Below are positions 1 through 6,399 of a DNA stretch of 6,819 nucleotides, piece after piece. The notes beneath the pieces were generated by a model. It had not been told where the DNA came from. It ran no database searches and saw nothing but the letters and a program-made list of their open reading frames with translations. Numbering within the stretch: the first letter of the stretch is position 1; each line of letters begins with the position of its first letter. This stretch comes from Thermotogae bacterium (GTDB lineage: Bacteria > Thermotogota > Thermotogae > Thermotogales > DSM-5069): the NCBI GenBank assembly GCA_003641785.1, contig QNAO01000046.1, positions 1 to 6,819 on the forward strand, in the 5' to 3' direction. The translations under genes and the position numbers were made by a program.

Positions 1-626
1 TGGAAAAAACAACACGAGAAGCACTCGATAGGGCTCAAAACAGGGGGATAATTTTCATAGATGAATTAGATAAAATAGCCGGGAAGACGGCAGGTTCGGG
101 TCCTGATGTTTCGAGGCAGGGAGTGCAGAGAGATCTGCTGCCAATTGTTGAAGGAACAACAATTATGACTAAGTATGGTCCTGTAAGGACAGATTATATT
201 CTCTTTATAGGATCTGGGGCATTTCACATGAGCAGACCGTCAGAACTGATACCGGAGCTCCAGGGTAGATTCCCAATAAGAGTGGAGCTTTCTCCTCTTA
301 CACAAAGAGATTTTGCTCGTATACTGGTGGAACCAGAGAATGCAATAACAAAACAGTATCAGGCTTTACTCTCAACAGAAGGCGTTGAGTTGATATTCAC
401 CAATGACGGCGTGGAAGAAGTTGCCAAAACTGCTTATGAGCTGAATCAGAGGCTTGAAAACATCGGTGCAAGGCGCCTGTATACTGTAATGGAAAAGGTT
501 CTTGAAGAAGTGTCTTTCAATGCACCGGATATACCCGATAAGCGCATGGTTGTGGATAAGGTTTATGTCAATTCAAAGCTTGATTCCATCATAAAGGACG
601 AAGATCTGAGTTCCTATATACTGTGA
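1..626 (+). CDS. hslU: HslU, ATPase subunit of the HslUV (ClpYQ) protease, 3' part
   Basis: HslU is the AAA+ hexamer that unfolds proteins and feeds them to the HslV peptidase in the cytoplasm. The reading frame is open from position 3, and about 207 C-terminal residues are in the window (the full protein is about 440-465), so the P-loop and most of the I-domain lie upstream. Visible here are the Walker B segment [12 protein letters not shown] (D and E codons at 60-65), the sensor-1 and arginine-finger region with [19 protein letters not shown], the sensor-2 motif [11 protein letters not shown], and the characteristic C-terminal end DLSSYIL, which in the family inserts into HslV. An internal GTG at 123 is not a start, because the essential Walker B lies before it. 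hslV is expected just upstream. The next gene begins 21 bases after the stop. Identification is near certain. Confidence 0.97.
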   Translation, partial: EKTTREALDRAQNRGIIFIDELDKIAGKTAGSGPDVSRQGVQRDLLPIVEGTTIMTKYGPVRTDYILFIGSGAFHMSRPSELIPELQGRFPIRVELSPLTQRDFARILVEPENAITKQYQALLSTEGVELIFTNDGVEEVAKTAYELNQRLENIGARRLYTVMEKVLEEVSFNAPDIPDKRMVVDKVYVNSKLDSIIKDEDLSSYIL

Positions 627-633
627 ACTTGGC

Positions 634-638
634 AGGTG
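634..638 (+). promoter_or_regulatory. Ribosome-binding site that selects the TTG start of the MalF-type gene
   Basis: AGGTG matches part of the canonical GGAGGTGATC and lies 9 bases before the TTG at 648. The alternative GTG at 636 is inside this motif and has no good site of its own, so the TTG start is preferred. The call rests on spacing only. Confidence 0.5.
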
Positions 639-647
639 TTAATTGAT

Positions 648-1919
648 TTGAAGAGAAAGCACAGGGAGATTCTCATTGCGTATCTTTTTTTAATGCCGAG
701 TTTTGTCATCCTGGGTCTTTTCGTGTTTTGGCCCGTGGGTTTTTCGTTTGTTTTGAGTTTCTTCAAATGGGATTTCAAAAACATGACAAATCCTCAGTTT
801 TCTTTGTTCGCGAATTACTTGGAAATATTCCGTTTTGAATCACCTGTTTCACATTCCTTTCTGAATTCGTTGGTAGGTAGCTTGTTCATTCTCGGAATGT
901 CTCTCCTTATTTCTTTAATGATCTACCAGGCACTGACTCTCAAAAAGGACAAGGTTTACTGGCTGTTTTTGAGCGGTTTAATAATGGTACTTGGCTTTCT
1001 GTTTAGAGGAGATAGTTTCCTGAGATTGTTGTTTTCTCTCAGCGCGTTTGCAGTTATCGCATTGAGTGGTGTCAAACGAACGAAGCATATTCAATTGTTT
1101 TTCAGTCATGGTTGGCCTTCTGCGTTTCTTGCAATAATTGTATTTTTAATGTGGAATCTTGTGGACAAAAAAATCTACGGTCTCATGGATTATTTTCTGG
1201 AAGCTCAGGAGAAAAATCTTTTTGTGAAAGCGCTGGTCAACACGGGTTACTATGTACTTCTCACTGTGCCCACCACAATCGTTCTGGCTCTTGGGGTCGC
1301 TCTTTTGCTGAATTCGAACATCAAGCTCAGGACGTTTTTCAGAACCGCATATTTTATTCCTTTTGTCACTTCTGTCGTTGCTATCTCACTTGTGTGGAAA
1401 TGGATTTTCAACGACTTGTATGGTCTTCTAAATTACTTTCTGTCTCTGTTCGGGATGGAGGGTATAGCCTGGCTGAAAGATGAAAAGTGGACTATCCCAA
1501 CAATAGCCATGGTATCTATATGGAAGACGGTCGGTTACGATGCCGTGATATTTCTCGCTGGACTTCAGAACATAGATAAATTCTACTACGAAGCGGCAGA
1601 AGTGGATGGAGCAACGACGTGGCAAAAGTTCAAGCACATCACGTGGCCGTTACTATCTCCCACAACATTTTTTCTGCTCATTGTTTCACTGATAAGTTCA
1701 TTTAAAGTGTTCACGGAGGTTTACATACTCTACGATGGGTTACCAGGTCCCTACAACAACAGCGGTATGACAGTGGTATATTACGTTTTCGACAGATTTT
1801 ATCAACAGCAGAGGATGGGTATTGCCTGTGCAGCAGCATATATCTTGTTTGCTATTATACTCATTTTCACTGGACTGCAGTTTTGGGCAGGGAGAAGGGC
1901 TGTGGAGTATGTTTCCTGA
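648..1919 (+). CDS. MalF-type ABC sugar-transporter permease with extra membrane segments
   Basis: Inner-membrane permease subunit of a carbohydrate-uptake ABC transporter (MalF/UgpA class), expected to pair with the MalG-type protein encoded next. Starting at TTG 648 it has 423 residues; starting at GTG 636 it has 427. The usual length is about 290-310. Numbering from the 636 start, TM1 is at about 14-40. The canonical core resumes near 197 (LVNTGYYVLLTVP), continues through FFRTAYFIPFVTS (about 234-246) and W..VGYDAVIFLAGLQNI (about 296-313), and reaches the ATPase-contacting EAA loop EAAEVDGATTWQKF at 319-332. Two last helices follow, at about 340-360 and 397-418. Between TM1 and the core is a block of about 115 residues with roughly four extra hydrophobic stretches (described separately). 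No binding protein or ATPase gene adjoins it. The family is certain; the sugar cannot be told from the sequence. Confidence 0.93.
   Translation: MKRKHREILIAYLFLMPSFVILGLFVFWPVGFSFVLSFFKWDFKNMTNPQFSLFANYLEIFRFESPVSHSFLNSLVGSLFILGMSLLISLMIYQALTLKKDKVYWLFLSGLIMVLGFLFRGDSFLRLLFSLSAFAVIALSGVKRTKHIQLFFSHGWPSAFLAIIVFLMWNLVDKKIYGLMDYFLEAQEKNLFVKALVNTGYYVLLTVPTTIVLALGVALLLNSNIKLRTFFRTAYFIPFVTSVVAISLVWKWIFNDLYGLLNYFLSLFGMEGIAWLKDEKWTIPTIAMVSIWKTVGYDAVIFLAGLQNIDKFYYEAAEVDGATTWQKFKHITWPLLSPTTFFLLIVSLISSFKVFTEVYILYDGLPGPYNNSGMTVVYYVFDRFYQQQRMGIACAAAYILFAIILIFTGLQFWAGRRAVEYVS
858..1205 (+). other. Extra hydrophobic block inside the MalF-type permease
   Basis: Residues about 75-190 (numbered from the GTG at 636) have no counterpart in a standard six-helix MalF/UgpA permease. 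They lie between the NYLEIF segment and the normal second helix. Hydrophobic runs are visible at about 79-98, 107-123, 128-144 and 160-175, with a short basic stretch (KRTKH) at 147-151. An even number of extra helices would leave the topology of the core unchanged. The segment count is by eye. Confidence 0.6.
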
Positions 1920-1924
1920 GGTGG
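1918..1924 (+). promoter_or_regulatory. Ribosome-binding site of the MalG-type gene, overlapping the upstream stop
   Basis: GAGGTGG lies 7 bases before the GTG at 1932 and overlaps the TGA stop of the MalF-type gene (1917-1919). A ribosome ending on the first gene would sit over the start signal of the second, consistent with coupled translation of the two permease subunits. Confidence 0.75.
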
Positions 1925-1931
1925 TAAACCT

Positions 1932-4184
1932 GTGAGGAAGTTCGTCTTGAAGCTGCTCATATACGTTCTTGTTACTGCCGGCGCCACGCTAACATTGCTT
2001 CCGTTCCTATGGATGGTATCCACATCTTTTAAGATGCCAAGTGAGGTTGAAAAGTGGCCACCTCGGTGGGGTTCAAAAAGCTTTCTTGGTTCCAGAGATG
2101 TGAAAATCGCGATTTCGACGCGCTCCGCCGGTGGTGTTGACTGGAAGGGGCTGAGCCTGCGAGAAGCTCTCACACTTGTTCGAAGTGAAGGAGAGTTCAA
2201 TGTGCTGTCTTTGAAAATAGATGACGATCCACTGTATCGCGGAGAGATGACTATTTATCTGCCGCAGGATTTGTCTTTCTGTTCTCATCTGAGCAAGGAA
2301 AAGTTCAACAGCTTTGTTCGACAGCTGCGTGAAACAACTAAAGATGAAGAACTGAGAAAGATTATTGACTCTGAAATTTCCCCTGAGAGGTTTTTTTCAC
2401 AGTTCCTGTTCAGGTACACAAATCCATCTCAGGGACTTCTCGAGCGTCGAAGGTATATCTCCTCACTCTCTGAAACCCTGAATGGTGGCATCGAGCAACT
2501 GCAGATGTTCGAGAGGTATGCTTACCGTATTCCAGAGGAATACAGAGAGGACTACATAGAATTTATTCGCAACTCACGTCGTGTAATGACAAACTTAATT
2601 TCAGCAGTTACTCCCTACAAAGCAGGGGTTTCTCCGATTCTTGAGGAAGAGGAGATAACACAGCTTGCTGGCATCTTGAACAGCAACTTGAAACAACTTT
2701 CCATAGAATCTCTACCTCAAGAGATAGCTGAGAATCCTGTTGTTAAGCTCTATAGCCAGCGGGTTTTTGATCCAGCTGAAAGATCTTTAGGTATTATAAA
2801 TACTTATCAAAAGGTTTTCAGCTTTTTTAAATCTGTCCAGACGGAGGAACCGGATATTTATGAAATCAAATTCAGGTTTCCAAGCAAAGAAGAGCGCATA
2901 CAAAAGATAGAAAAAGCGTTCGCGGAATTAGATCTTGACAGCTCAGTTCGAGACATTGTTTTCCAGAAGCTGCAAGAGGACTCAGAAAATCTTTCTGAAA
3001 GAATTGAGGTACATCTTGATGAAGAGATTCTGAATCAATTTGGAGCTAAGATAAGTGCTGAAAACAAAAGAATTTATCTTTCTCAAGTAAAGCAGAATGT
3101 GACTTCACTCATGAATGCACTTGCCAATCTTGATGTTGATCTCTCTGTGCTTCTTGAATCTATTGATAGCACCACCGACTTTTTCTCTCTTCTAAAGGAT
3201 TTCAGCGAAAAGAGTCAAGCGATCAACGTGGTCTTGAGCAAATTGAGAACTTCCTCGTCTTCCATGACAGAAAGAGATTTTATTGAATTCATGAGAACTA
3301 TCTGCTCGATGATATCAGACATTGATTCTATACGAAAAGCGTATGCCAAGGCGAGCAGTTCCATGGTCGTACTGCAGGCTCCATTTTTTGTCAAAGAACT
3401 GAACATGAAACAGGGGCAAAACATCGACATAACCCTGGACAACGTGGATCCCGTATATCTGGAAGATGAGAATTACACACTTAAGGCATCTTTCAATTCT
3501 ATAGAAATTCTGGCCAACATCTTTCAAAACTATGTTCTCGCATGGAAGAGTGCTCCATTTGCACGTTACTATTTGAACACAGCCTTTGTTGCCACAACAA
3601 CCACAGTGCTTGAAGTTATCATTGCTTCCATGGCTGCGTATGCCTTTTCGTTCATGAGATTTCCAGCTCGAAATGCCATTTTTGGAATCTTTTTGGCTAC
3701 CATGATGATTCCAGGAGAAGTTCTGCTGGTTCCAAACTTCATCACCGTTACGAAGTTTGGATGGATAGATACTTACTATGCTTTGATTGTGCCATGGATT
3801 GTGAGCGTTTTTGCGATATTCTTGATACGGCAGCACTTTCTAACTCTGCCATCGGAACTCAGGGATGCGGCGTATCTCGATGGATGTTCTCACTGGCGTT
3901 TTTTGTGGACCATTGTCGCTCCGCTATCGAAGCCCGTTATAATAACTGGCGCTTTGCTCAAATTTGTAGGTAGCTGGAATGCATTCCTGTGGGTTTTGAT
4001 AGTTACGAACAAGGATCAGTACAGGACCCTTCCCGTGGGATTACAAAATTTCAGCTCGGAAGTGGGAACGGTATATAATCAACTCATGGCGGCAGCTACA
4101 TTTTCGATTCTCCCTATTCTCATTTTGTTTCTCTTCACACAGAAATACTTCATTCGCGGTATAGCACGTACCGGAATAAAGTGA
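1932..4184 (+). CDS. MalG-type ABC sugar-transporter permease with a giant extracytoplasmic insertion
   Basis: Second permease subunit of the carbohydrate ABC transporter (MalG/UgpE class). It has 750 residues against the usual 270-300. TM1 is at about 8-31 and runs into SFKMPSEVEKWPPRW (32-46), a standard family segment. The family pattern is then interrupted for about 470 residues and resumes at FQNYVLAWKSAPFARYYLNT (531-550). The rest is typical: helices at about 550-575, 582-607, 615-635, 667-690 and 717-738. The EAA loop is at 642-667 (ELRDAAYLDG, with D where E is usual, and the conserved I and P further on). The family C-terminal end is IRGIARTGIK. The GTG start is fixed by a strong ribosome-binding site. 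It follows the MalF-type gene by 12 bases. The ATPase must be encoded elsewhere, perhaps a shared MsmX-like one. The reading frame is intact and there is no sign of frameshift or fusion artefact. The substrate is unknown. Confidence 0.93.
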   Translation: MRKFVLKLLIYVLVTAGATLTLLPFLWMVSTSFKMPSEVEKWPPRWGSKSFLGSRDVKIAISTRSAGGVDWKGLSLREALTLVRSEGEFNVLSLKIDDDPLYRGEMTIYLPQDLSFCSHLSKEKFNSFVRQLRETTKDEELRKIIDSEISPERFFSQFLFRYTNPSQGLLERRRYISSLSETLNGGIEQLQMFERYAYRIPEEYREDYIEFIRNSRRVMTNLISAVTPYKAGVSPILEEEEITQLAGILNSNLKQLSIESLPQEIAENPVVKLYSQRVFDPAERSLGIINTYQKVFSFFKSVQTEEPDIYEIKFRFPSKEERIQKIEKAFAELDLDSSVRDIVFQKLQEDSENLSERIEVHLDEEILNQFGAKISAENKRIYLSQVKQNVTSLMNALANLDVDLSVLLESIDSTTDFFSLLKDFSEKSQAINVVLSKLRTSSSSMTERDFIEFMRTICSMISDIDSIRKAYAKASSSMVVLQAPFFVKELNMKQGQNIDITLDNVDPVYLEDENYTLKASFNSIEILANIFQNYVLAWKSAPFARYYLNTAFVATTTTVLEVIIASMAAYAFSFMRFPARNAIFGIFLATMMIPGEVLLVPNFITVTKFGWIDTYYALIVPWIVSVFAIFLIRQHFLTLPSELRDAAYLDGCSHWRFLWTIVAPLSKPVIITGALLKFVGSWNAFLWVLIVTNKDQYRTLPVGLQNFSSEVGTVYNQLMAAATFSILPILILFLFTQKYFIRGIARTGIK
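2082..3491 (+). other. Inserted extracytoplasmic domain of the MalG-type permease
   Basis: Residues about 51-520 fill the loop between TM1 and TM2, which in MalG faces outward. The block is hydrophilic, has no membrane segments and is rich in Glu, Ser, Leu, Lys and Arg. The first part (about 56-110) and the last part (about 478-520) look strand-rich. The middle (about 120-475) looks almost entirely helical with coiled-coil-like stretches. It has only two cysteines, at 118 and 457. I recognise no known domain. The arrangement suggests a helical bundle inserted into a small beta unit built from the two flanks; that is an inference from residue patterns only. Confidence 0.7.
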
Positions 4185-4187
4185 AGT

Positions 4188-4191
4188 GAGG
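4188..4191 (+). promoter_or_regulatory. Ribosome-binding site of the small membrane protein gene
   Basis: GAGG, within GTGAGGA, lies 6 bases before the ATG at 4198. The in-frame GTG at 4186 is part of this motif, so it is unlikely to be the start. Confidence 0.6.
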
Positions 4192-4197
4192 AATTTA

Positions 4198-4491
4198 ATG
4201 GCAAAAAAGGGCTTTTTTGTTAGAAGAAAGCGAAAAATCAAGAACAAAAAATTCATGGGATCGTGGATATTTGTTCTGATGCTTGTAACAGCGCTTTTCA
4301 CTGTCTGGGATTTTACGGTGTTGCGCTATCGTGAAACCCTTGCGAGGAACATTGAACTCAAAGCTCAGTATGAAGAGCTTGCCAGAAGAATTGAAGAGGA
4401 AAGACGGATCAATGAGGATCTCATTCAGAGAAGCAGAGAGGGGATAAGTCCATACTATGGTCATAGTGACAACTTCTCACAATCCTTCTAA
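4198..4491 (+). CDS. Small single-pass membrane protein with coiled coil, FtsB/DivIC-like in shape
   Basis: From the ATG at 4198 the product has 97 residues. The N-terminus is very basic (MAKKGFFVRRKRKIKNKKF), which predicts that it stays in the cytoplasm. One membrane helix follows at about 21-40, then a charged heptad-like stretch at about 42-80 (for example LKAQYEELARRIEEERR), and a short polar tail. This order of basic tail, one helix and extracytoplasmic coiled coil is that of the divisome proteins FtsB, FtsL and DivIC, but size and architecture are the only basis and the conserved FtsB C-terminal motif is not evident. It begins 13 bases after the MalG-type gene. Its last 35 bases overlap the methyltransferase gene in another frame. 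It is probably a real gene, given the good ribosome-binding site, operon position and structured composition. The function is not established. Confidence 0.8.
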   Translation: MAKKGFFVRRKRKIKNKKFMGSWIFVLMLVTALFTVWDFTVLRYRETLARNIELKAQYEELARRIEEERRINEDLIQRSREGISPYYGHSDNFSQSF

Positions 4492-5224
4492 ATACCAAGT
4501 TGACAGGGCGTCTGCGCTGGCTAAGGATCTGAAAATCCCCTATGTTAACAGAAAGGAACTGAAAAGCGCTGATCTGGAACAGTTCGAATACTATTACGTC
4601 GTAGAAAAGGGGAGAATCACTGTTAAATTCAAGAACACAACTCTGTTTTTTCATCCATCCACGGCAAAAGTTCGTATGCGAAACATCAAGAACGGATTCA
4701 AAGATTATCTCATTGAAGCTTTGAAACTCAACGGTAAAGAGCTGATTCTGGATACGACATTTGGCCTCGGTTCAGAAGCCATACTCATGGCTGCTTTCCT
4801 CTCTGAAGGAAAGGTTATAGGTATAGAAGCATCCACGCCCATTTATGTCGTTGTTTCACATGGTCTGAAAGAATACAGAGCGAAAGAAGAATGGGTGAAC
4901 AACGCGATGAGAAAAATAGAGGTGTATAATGACAATTTCAGAAGTTTCATTTTTCGCCAGGAGTCTGAATCGTTTGACATAGTTTACTGCGATCCAATGT
5001 TCGAGAATCCCGTTTACAAGTCATCATCTATGAATCCACTCAGACCATTTGCACTTTATGAGACACTGAATGAGGAGGATATTGACCAAATGCTTCGAGT
5101 AGCACGTAAGAAGGTTGTGTTGAAGGCACATGGGAAAGATACGCTTTTTGACCGAATAAAACCTGATATTGTCATGGGTAGCAGGAAGAGCGGCGTTCTT
5201 TATGGAGTGATCTTCAAGCGATGA
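4457..5224 (+). CDS. RsmJ-like class I SAM-dependent methyltransferase (DUF548 family)
   Basis: The product has 255 residues. The SAM-binding motif I is LDTTFGLGSEA at 98-108, followed by the acidic end of strand two in IGIEAS (E124). The catalytic-site-like DPMF is at 179-182 after IVYC, and VVLKAHGKDTLF (220-231) lies near the end. The DATAGLG-type motif I, the DPMF tetrapeptide and the V-x-K strand are the signature of RsmJ, which in Escherichia coli makes m2G1516 in 16S rRNA. The N-terminal part (KDLKIPYVNR) also fits that family. The ATG at 4457 is the first possible start, because an in-frame TAA lies at 4445. A GAGGGG stretch ends 13 bases before it, a long spacing; translation may be coupled to the overlapping upstream gene. 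The Thermotogota substrate is not known, so rsmJ is not asserted as the symbol. The stop overlaps miaA by 4 bases. Confidence 0.85.
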   Translation: MVIVTTSHNPSKYQVDRASALAKDLKIPYVNRKELKSADLEQFEYYYVVEKGRITVKFKNTTLFFHPSTAKVRMRNIKNGFKDYLIEALKLNGKELILDTTFGLGSEAILMAAFLSEGKVIGIEASTPIYVVVSHGLKEYRAKEEWVNNAMRKIEVYNDNFRSFIFRQESESFDIVYCDPMFENPVYKSSSMNPLRPFALYETLNEEDIDQMLRVARKKVVLKAHGKDTLFDRIKPDIVMGSRKSGVLYGVIFKR

Positions 5225-6123
5225 TCATGTTAGTTGGACCAACAGCCGTTGGAAAGACACAATTGGCTGTTGGGATCGCCGAAAAGCTCAAAGCACAGAT
5301 CATTTCTGTAGACTCCCGCCAAATTTACAAATACATGGACATAGGCACTGCAAAACCTTCATTAGAGGAACGAAAAAGGGTAAAGCATCATCTAATTGAT
5401 TTCGTTGAACCAAGCGAAGATTACAACGCCTATCTTTTTATGAGAGATGTAATTAGGGTGATGAGTTCTTTGAAGGATACTCCTATTTTATTTGTTGGTG
5501 GCAGTGGACTGTATGTTGATGCCCTCACAAAGGGAATTCTTGAGGGAGTTCCCGCTGACAAAAATCTTCGACAAAGACTTCGAAGAATGGAGACTGAAGA
5601 ACCCGGAATTCTTCGTAAAAAGCTTCTTGAAGTTGACCCTGAATCTGCCAGGAGGATTCATCCCAACGATTTGAAGAGAACTGTAAGAGCTCTTGAGGTG
5701 TGGCACAAAACCCACAAGAGGATTTCAGATCTTCAGAAAAGAGTCAAACCTGTGGCTCATTTTAAACTGATATATTTGCTCAGAGATAGAGATGAGTTGT
5801 ATGATAGAATTAATAGAAGAGTAGATTCCATGCTTAAAAGAGGTTTAGTTGAGGAGGTCGAATCTATATTAAAGCGTGGATACAGTGAGGATCTAAATTC
5901 TCTTAAAACCATTGGGTATCAGGAAGCGATAAGTTATTTAAGGGGGAAAATCAGCTACGCGGAAATGGTGAAACTCATAAAGAGAAACACCCGCCATTTT
6001 GCCCGCAGACAAGTTATGTGGTTCAACAGGTATTCAGATGCAGTCCGAGTTAACCTCTCAAAACGTGGTTGCAATGAAGTCATAAATATGGTTGAAAAAT
6101 ATATGAACAAAAAAGCTTGTTAA
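5221..6123 (+). CDS. miaA: MiaA, tRNA dimethylallyltransferase
   Basis: MiaA transfers a dimethylallyl group from dimethylallyl pyrophosphate to N6 of A37 in tRNAs that read codons beginning with U (i6A37); MiaB often then adds a methylthio group. The protein has 300 residues, normal for the family. Visible motifs are the P-loop GPTAVGKT (6-13), DSRQIYKYMDIGTAKP (31-46, the base-contacting DSRQ region), HHLID (56-60), GGSGLYVDAL (93-102), LEVWHKTHKRIS, TIGYQEAISYL, and the C-terminal NTRHFARRQVMWF (256-268). The start overlaps the previous stop as ATGA, with GGAGTGATC at 5204-5212 as an excellent ribosome-binding site. hfq and hflX follow, the ancestral bacterial order. Confidence 0.98.
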   Translation: MIMLVGPTAVGKTQLAVGIAEKLKAQIISVDSRQIYKYMDIGTAKPSLEERKRVKHHLIDFVEPSEDYNAYLFMRDVIRVMSSLKDTPILFVGGSGLYVDALTKGILEGVPADKNLRQRLRRMETEEPGILRKKLLEVDPESARRIHPNDLKRTVRALEVWHKTHKRISDLQKRVKPVAHFKLIYLLRDRDELYDRINRRVDSMLKRGLVEEVESILKRGYSEDLNSLKTIGYQEAISYLRGKISYAEMVKLIKRNTRHFARRQVMWFNRYSDAVRVNLSKRGCNEVINMVEKYMNKKAC

Positions 6124-6124
6124 T

Positions 6125-6130
6125 GGGGGG
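6125..6130 (+). promoter_or_regulatory. Ribosome-binding site (G6) that sets the GTG start of hfq
   Basis: A run of six G lies 7 bases before the GTG at 6138. An in-frame ATG at 6123 overlaps the miaA stop but has no ribosome-binding site, and its product would begin with residues foreign to Hfq. The GTG start is therefore chosen. Confidence 0.6.
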
Positions 6131-6137
6131 TTTTTAC

Positions 6138-6398
6138 GTGTCTGAGAAATTCAATCTTCAGGATCGTTTTTTGAACAGCCTTAGAGTTTCCAAGACAGAG
6201 GTGAAAGTCTATCTGGTGAATGGTTTTCAAACTAAAGGAATTATCAGATCTTTCGACAGTTACACGATACTTCTGGAAAACGGTAATCAACAGAATCTCA
6301 TTTATAAGCATGCCATTAGTACGATAATGCCAGCGTCTTTTGTTTACCTGGTTAAAAGAGAAGAGGAGGAGAGCTCTTCTGAAGCCCGTTCGGAGTGA
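6138..6398 (+). CDS. hfq: Hfq, RNA chaperone of the Sm/LSm family
   Basis: Hfq forms a ring-shaped hexamer that binds small RNAs and mRNAs. The 86-residue product begins MSEKFNLQDRFLNSLR and contains the Sm1 part (VKVYLVNGFQTKG, 22-34) and the Sm2 part with IYKHAIST (55-62), the hallmark YKH of the proximal uridine-binding face. Q8 and D9, Y25 and G29 are in their usual places. On the rim, the arginine patch is reduced: R16 is kept, but positions 17-19 are V, S, K rather than the R-rich patch of Escherichia coli. The C-terminal tail is short and acidic/serine-rich (EEEESSSEARSE), not the long tail of enterobacteria. The gene lies 14 bases after miaA and 1 base before hflX. Identification is certain. 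Confidence 0.98.
   Translation: MSEKFNLQDRFLNSLRVSKTEVKVYLVNGFQTKGIIRSFDSYTILLENGNQQNLIYKHAISTIMPASFVYLVKREEEESSSEARSE
6364..6371 (+). promoter_or_regulatory. Possible strong ribosome-binding site inside the end of hfq
   Basis: AGGAGGAG sits within the Glu codons of the Hfq tail. It is 7 bases before an in-frame CTG at 6379 in the hflX frame and 28 bases before the GTG at 6400. It may be coincidental, because GAA/GAG runs are purine-rich anyway. Confidence 0.3.
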
Positions 6399-6399
6399 A

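Noticed and set aside
636..638. GTG at 636 as start of the MalF-type gene
   Set aside because: It lies inside the AGGTG motif that best serves as the ribosome-binding site for TTG 648, and it has no good site of its own. It remains possible and would add four residues.
1112..1483. 123-codon + strand open frame inside the MalF-type gene
   Set aside because: It overlaps the conserved permease frame out of phase; its composition, rich in Cys, Ser and His, is that of a shadow frame.
2767..2807. AT-rich TTGATC ... TATAAA pair resembling an internal promoter in the MalG insertion
   Set aside because: The spacing between the two boxes is about 22 bases rather than 16-18, and the site lies mid-gene with no plausible downstream start to serve.
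3315..3836. 173-codon open frame on the - strand opposite the MalG-type gene
   Set aside because: It lies wholly opposite a well-supported gene, crosses the boundary between the inserted domain and the conserved permease core, and its product has no recognisable feature.
4202..4219. Perfect 8-base inverted repeat CAAAAAAG / CTTTTTTG with a 2-base spacer, ending in a T-run, resembling a terminator
   Set aside because: The stem is almost all A-T, the loop is too small, and it lies inside the first codons of the small membrane protein gene (coding Lys-Lys-Gly-Phe-Phe). It would not terminate transcription effectively.
6050..6137. Search for an hfq promoter within the end of miaA, as occurs in Escherichia coli
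   Set aside because: The stretch is AT-rich with a few TTGaaa-like hexamers, but none pairs with a -10-like box at proper spacing.
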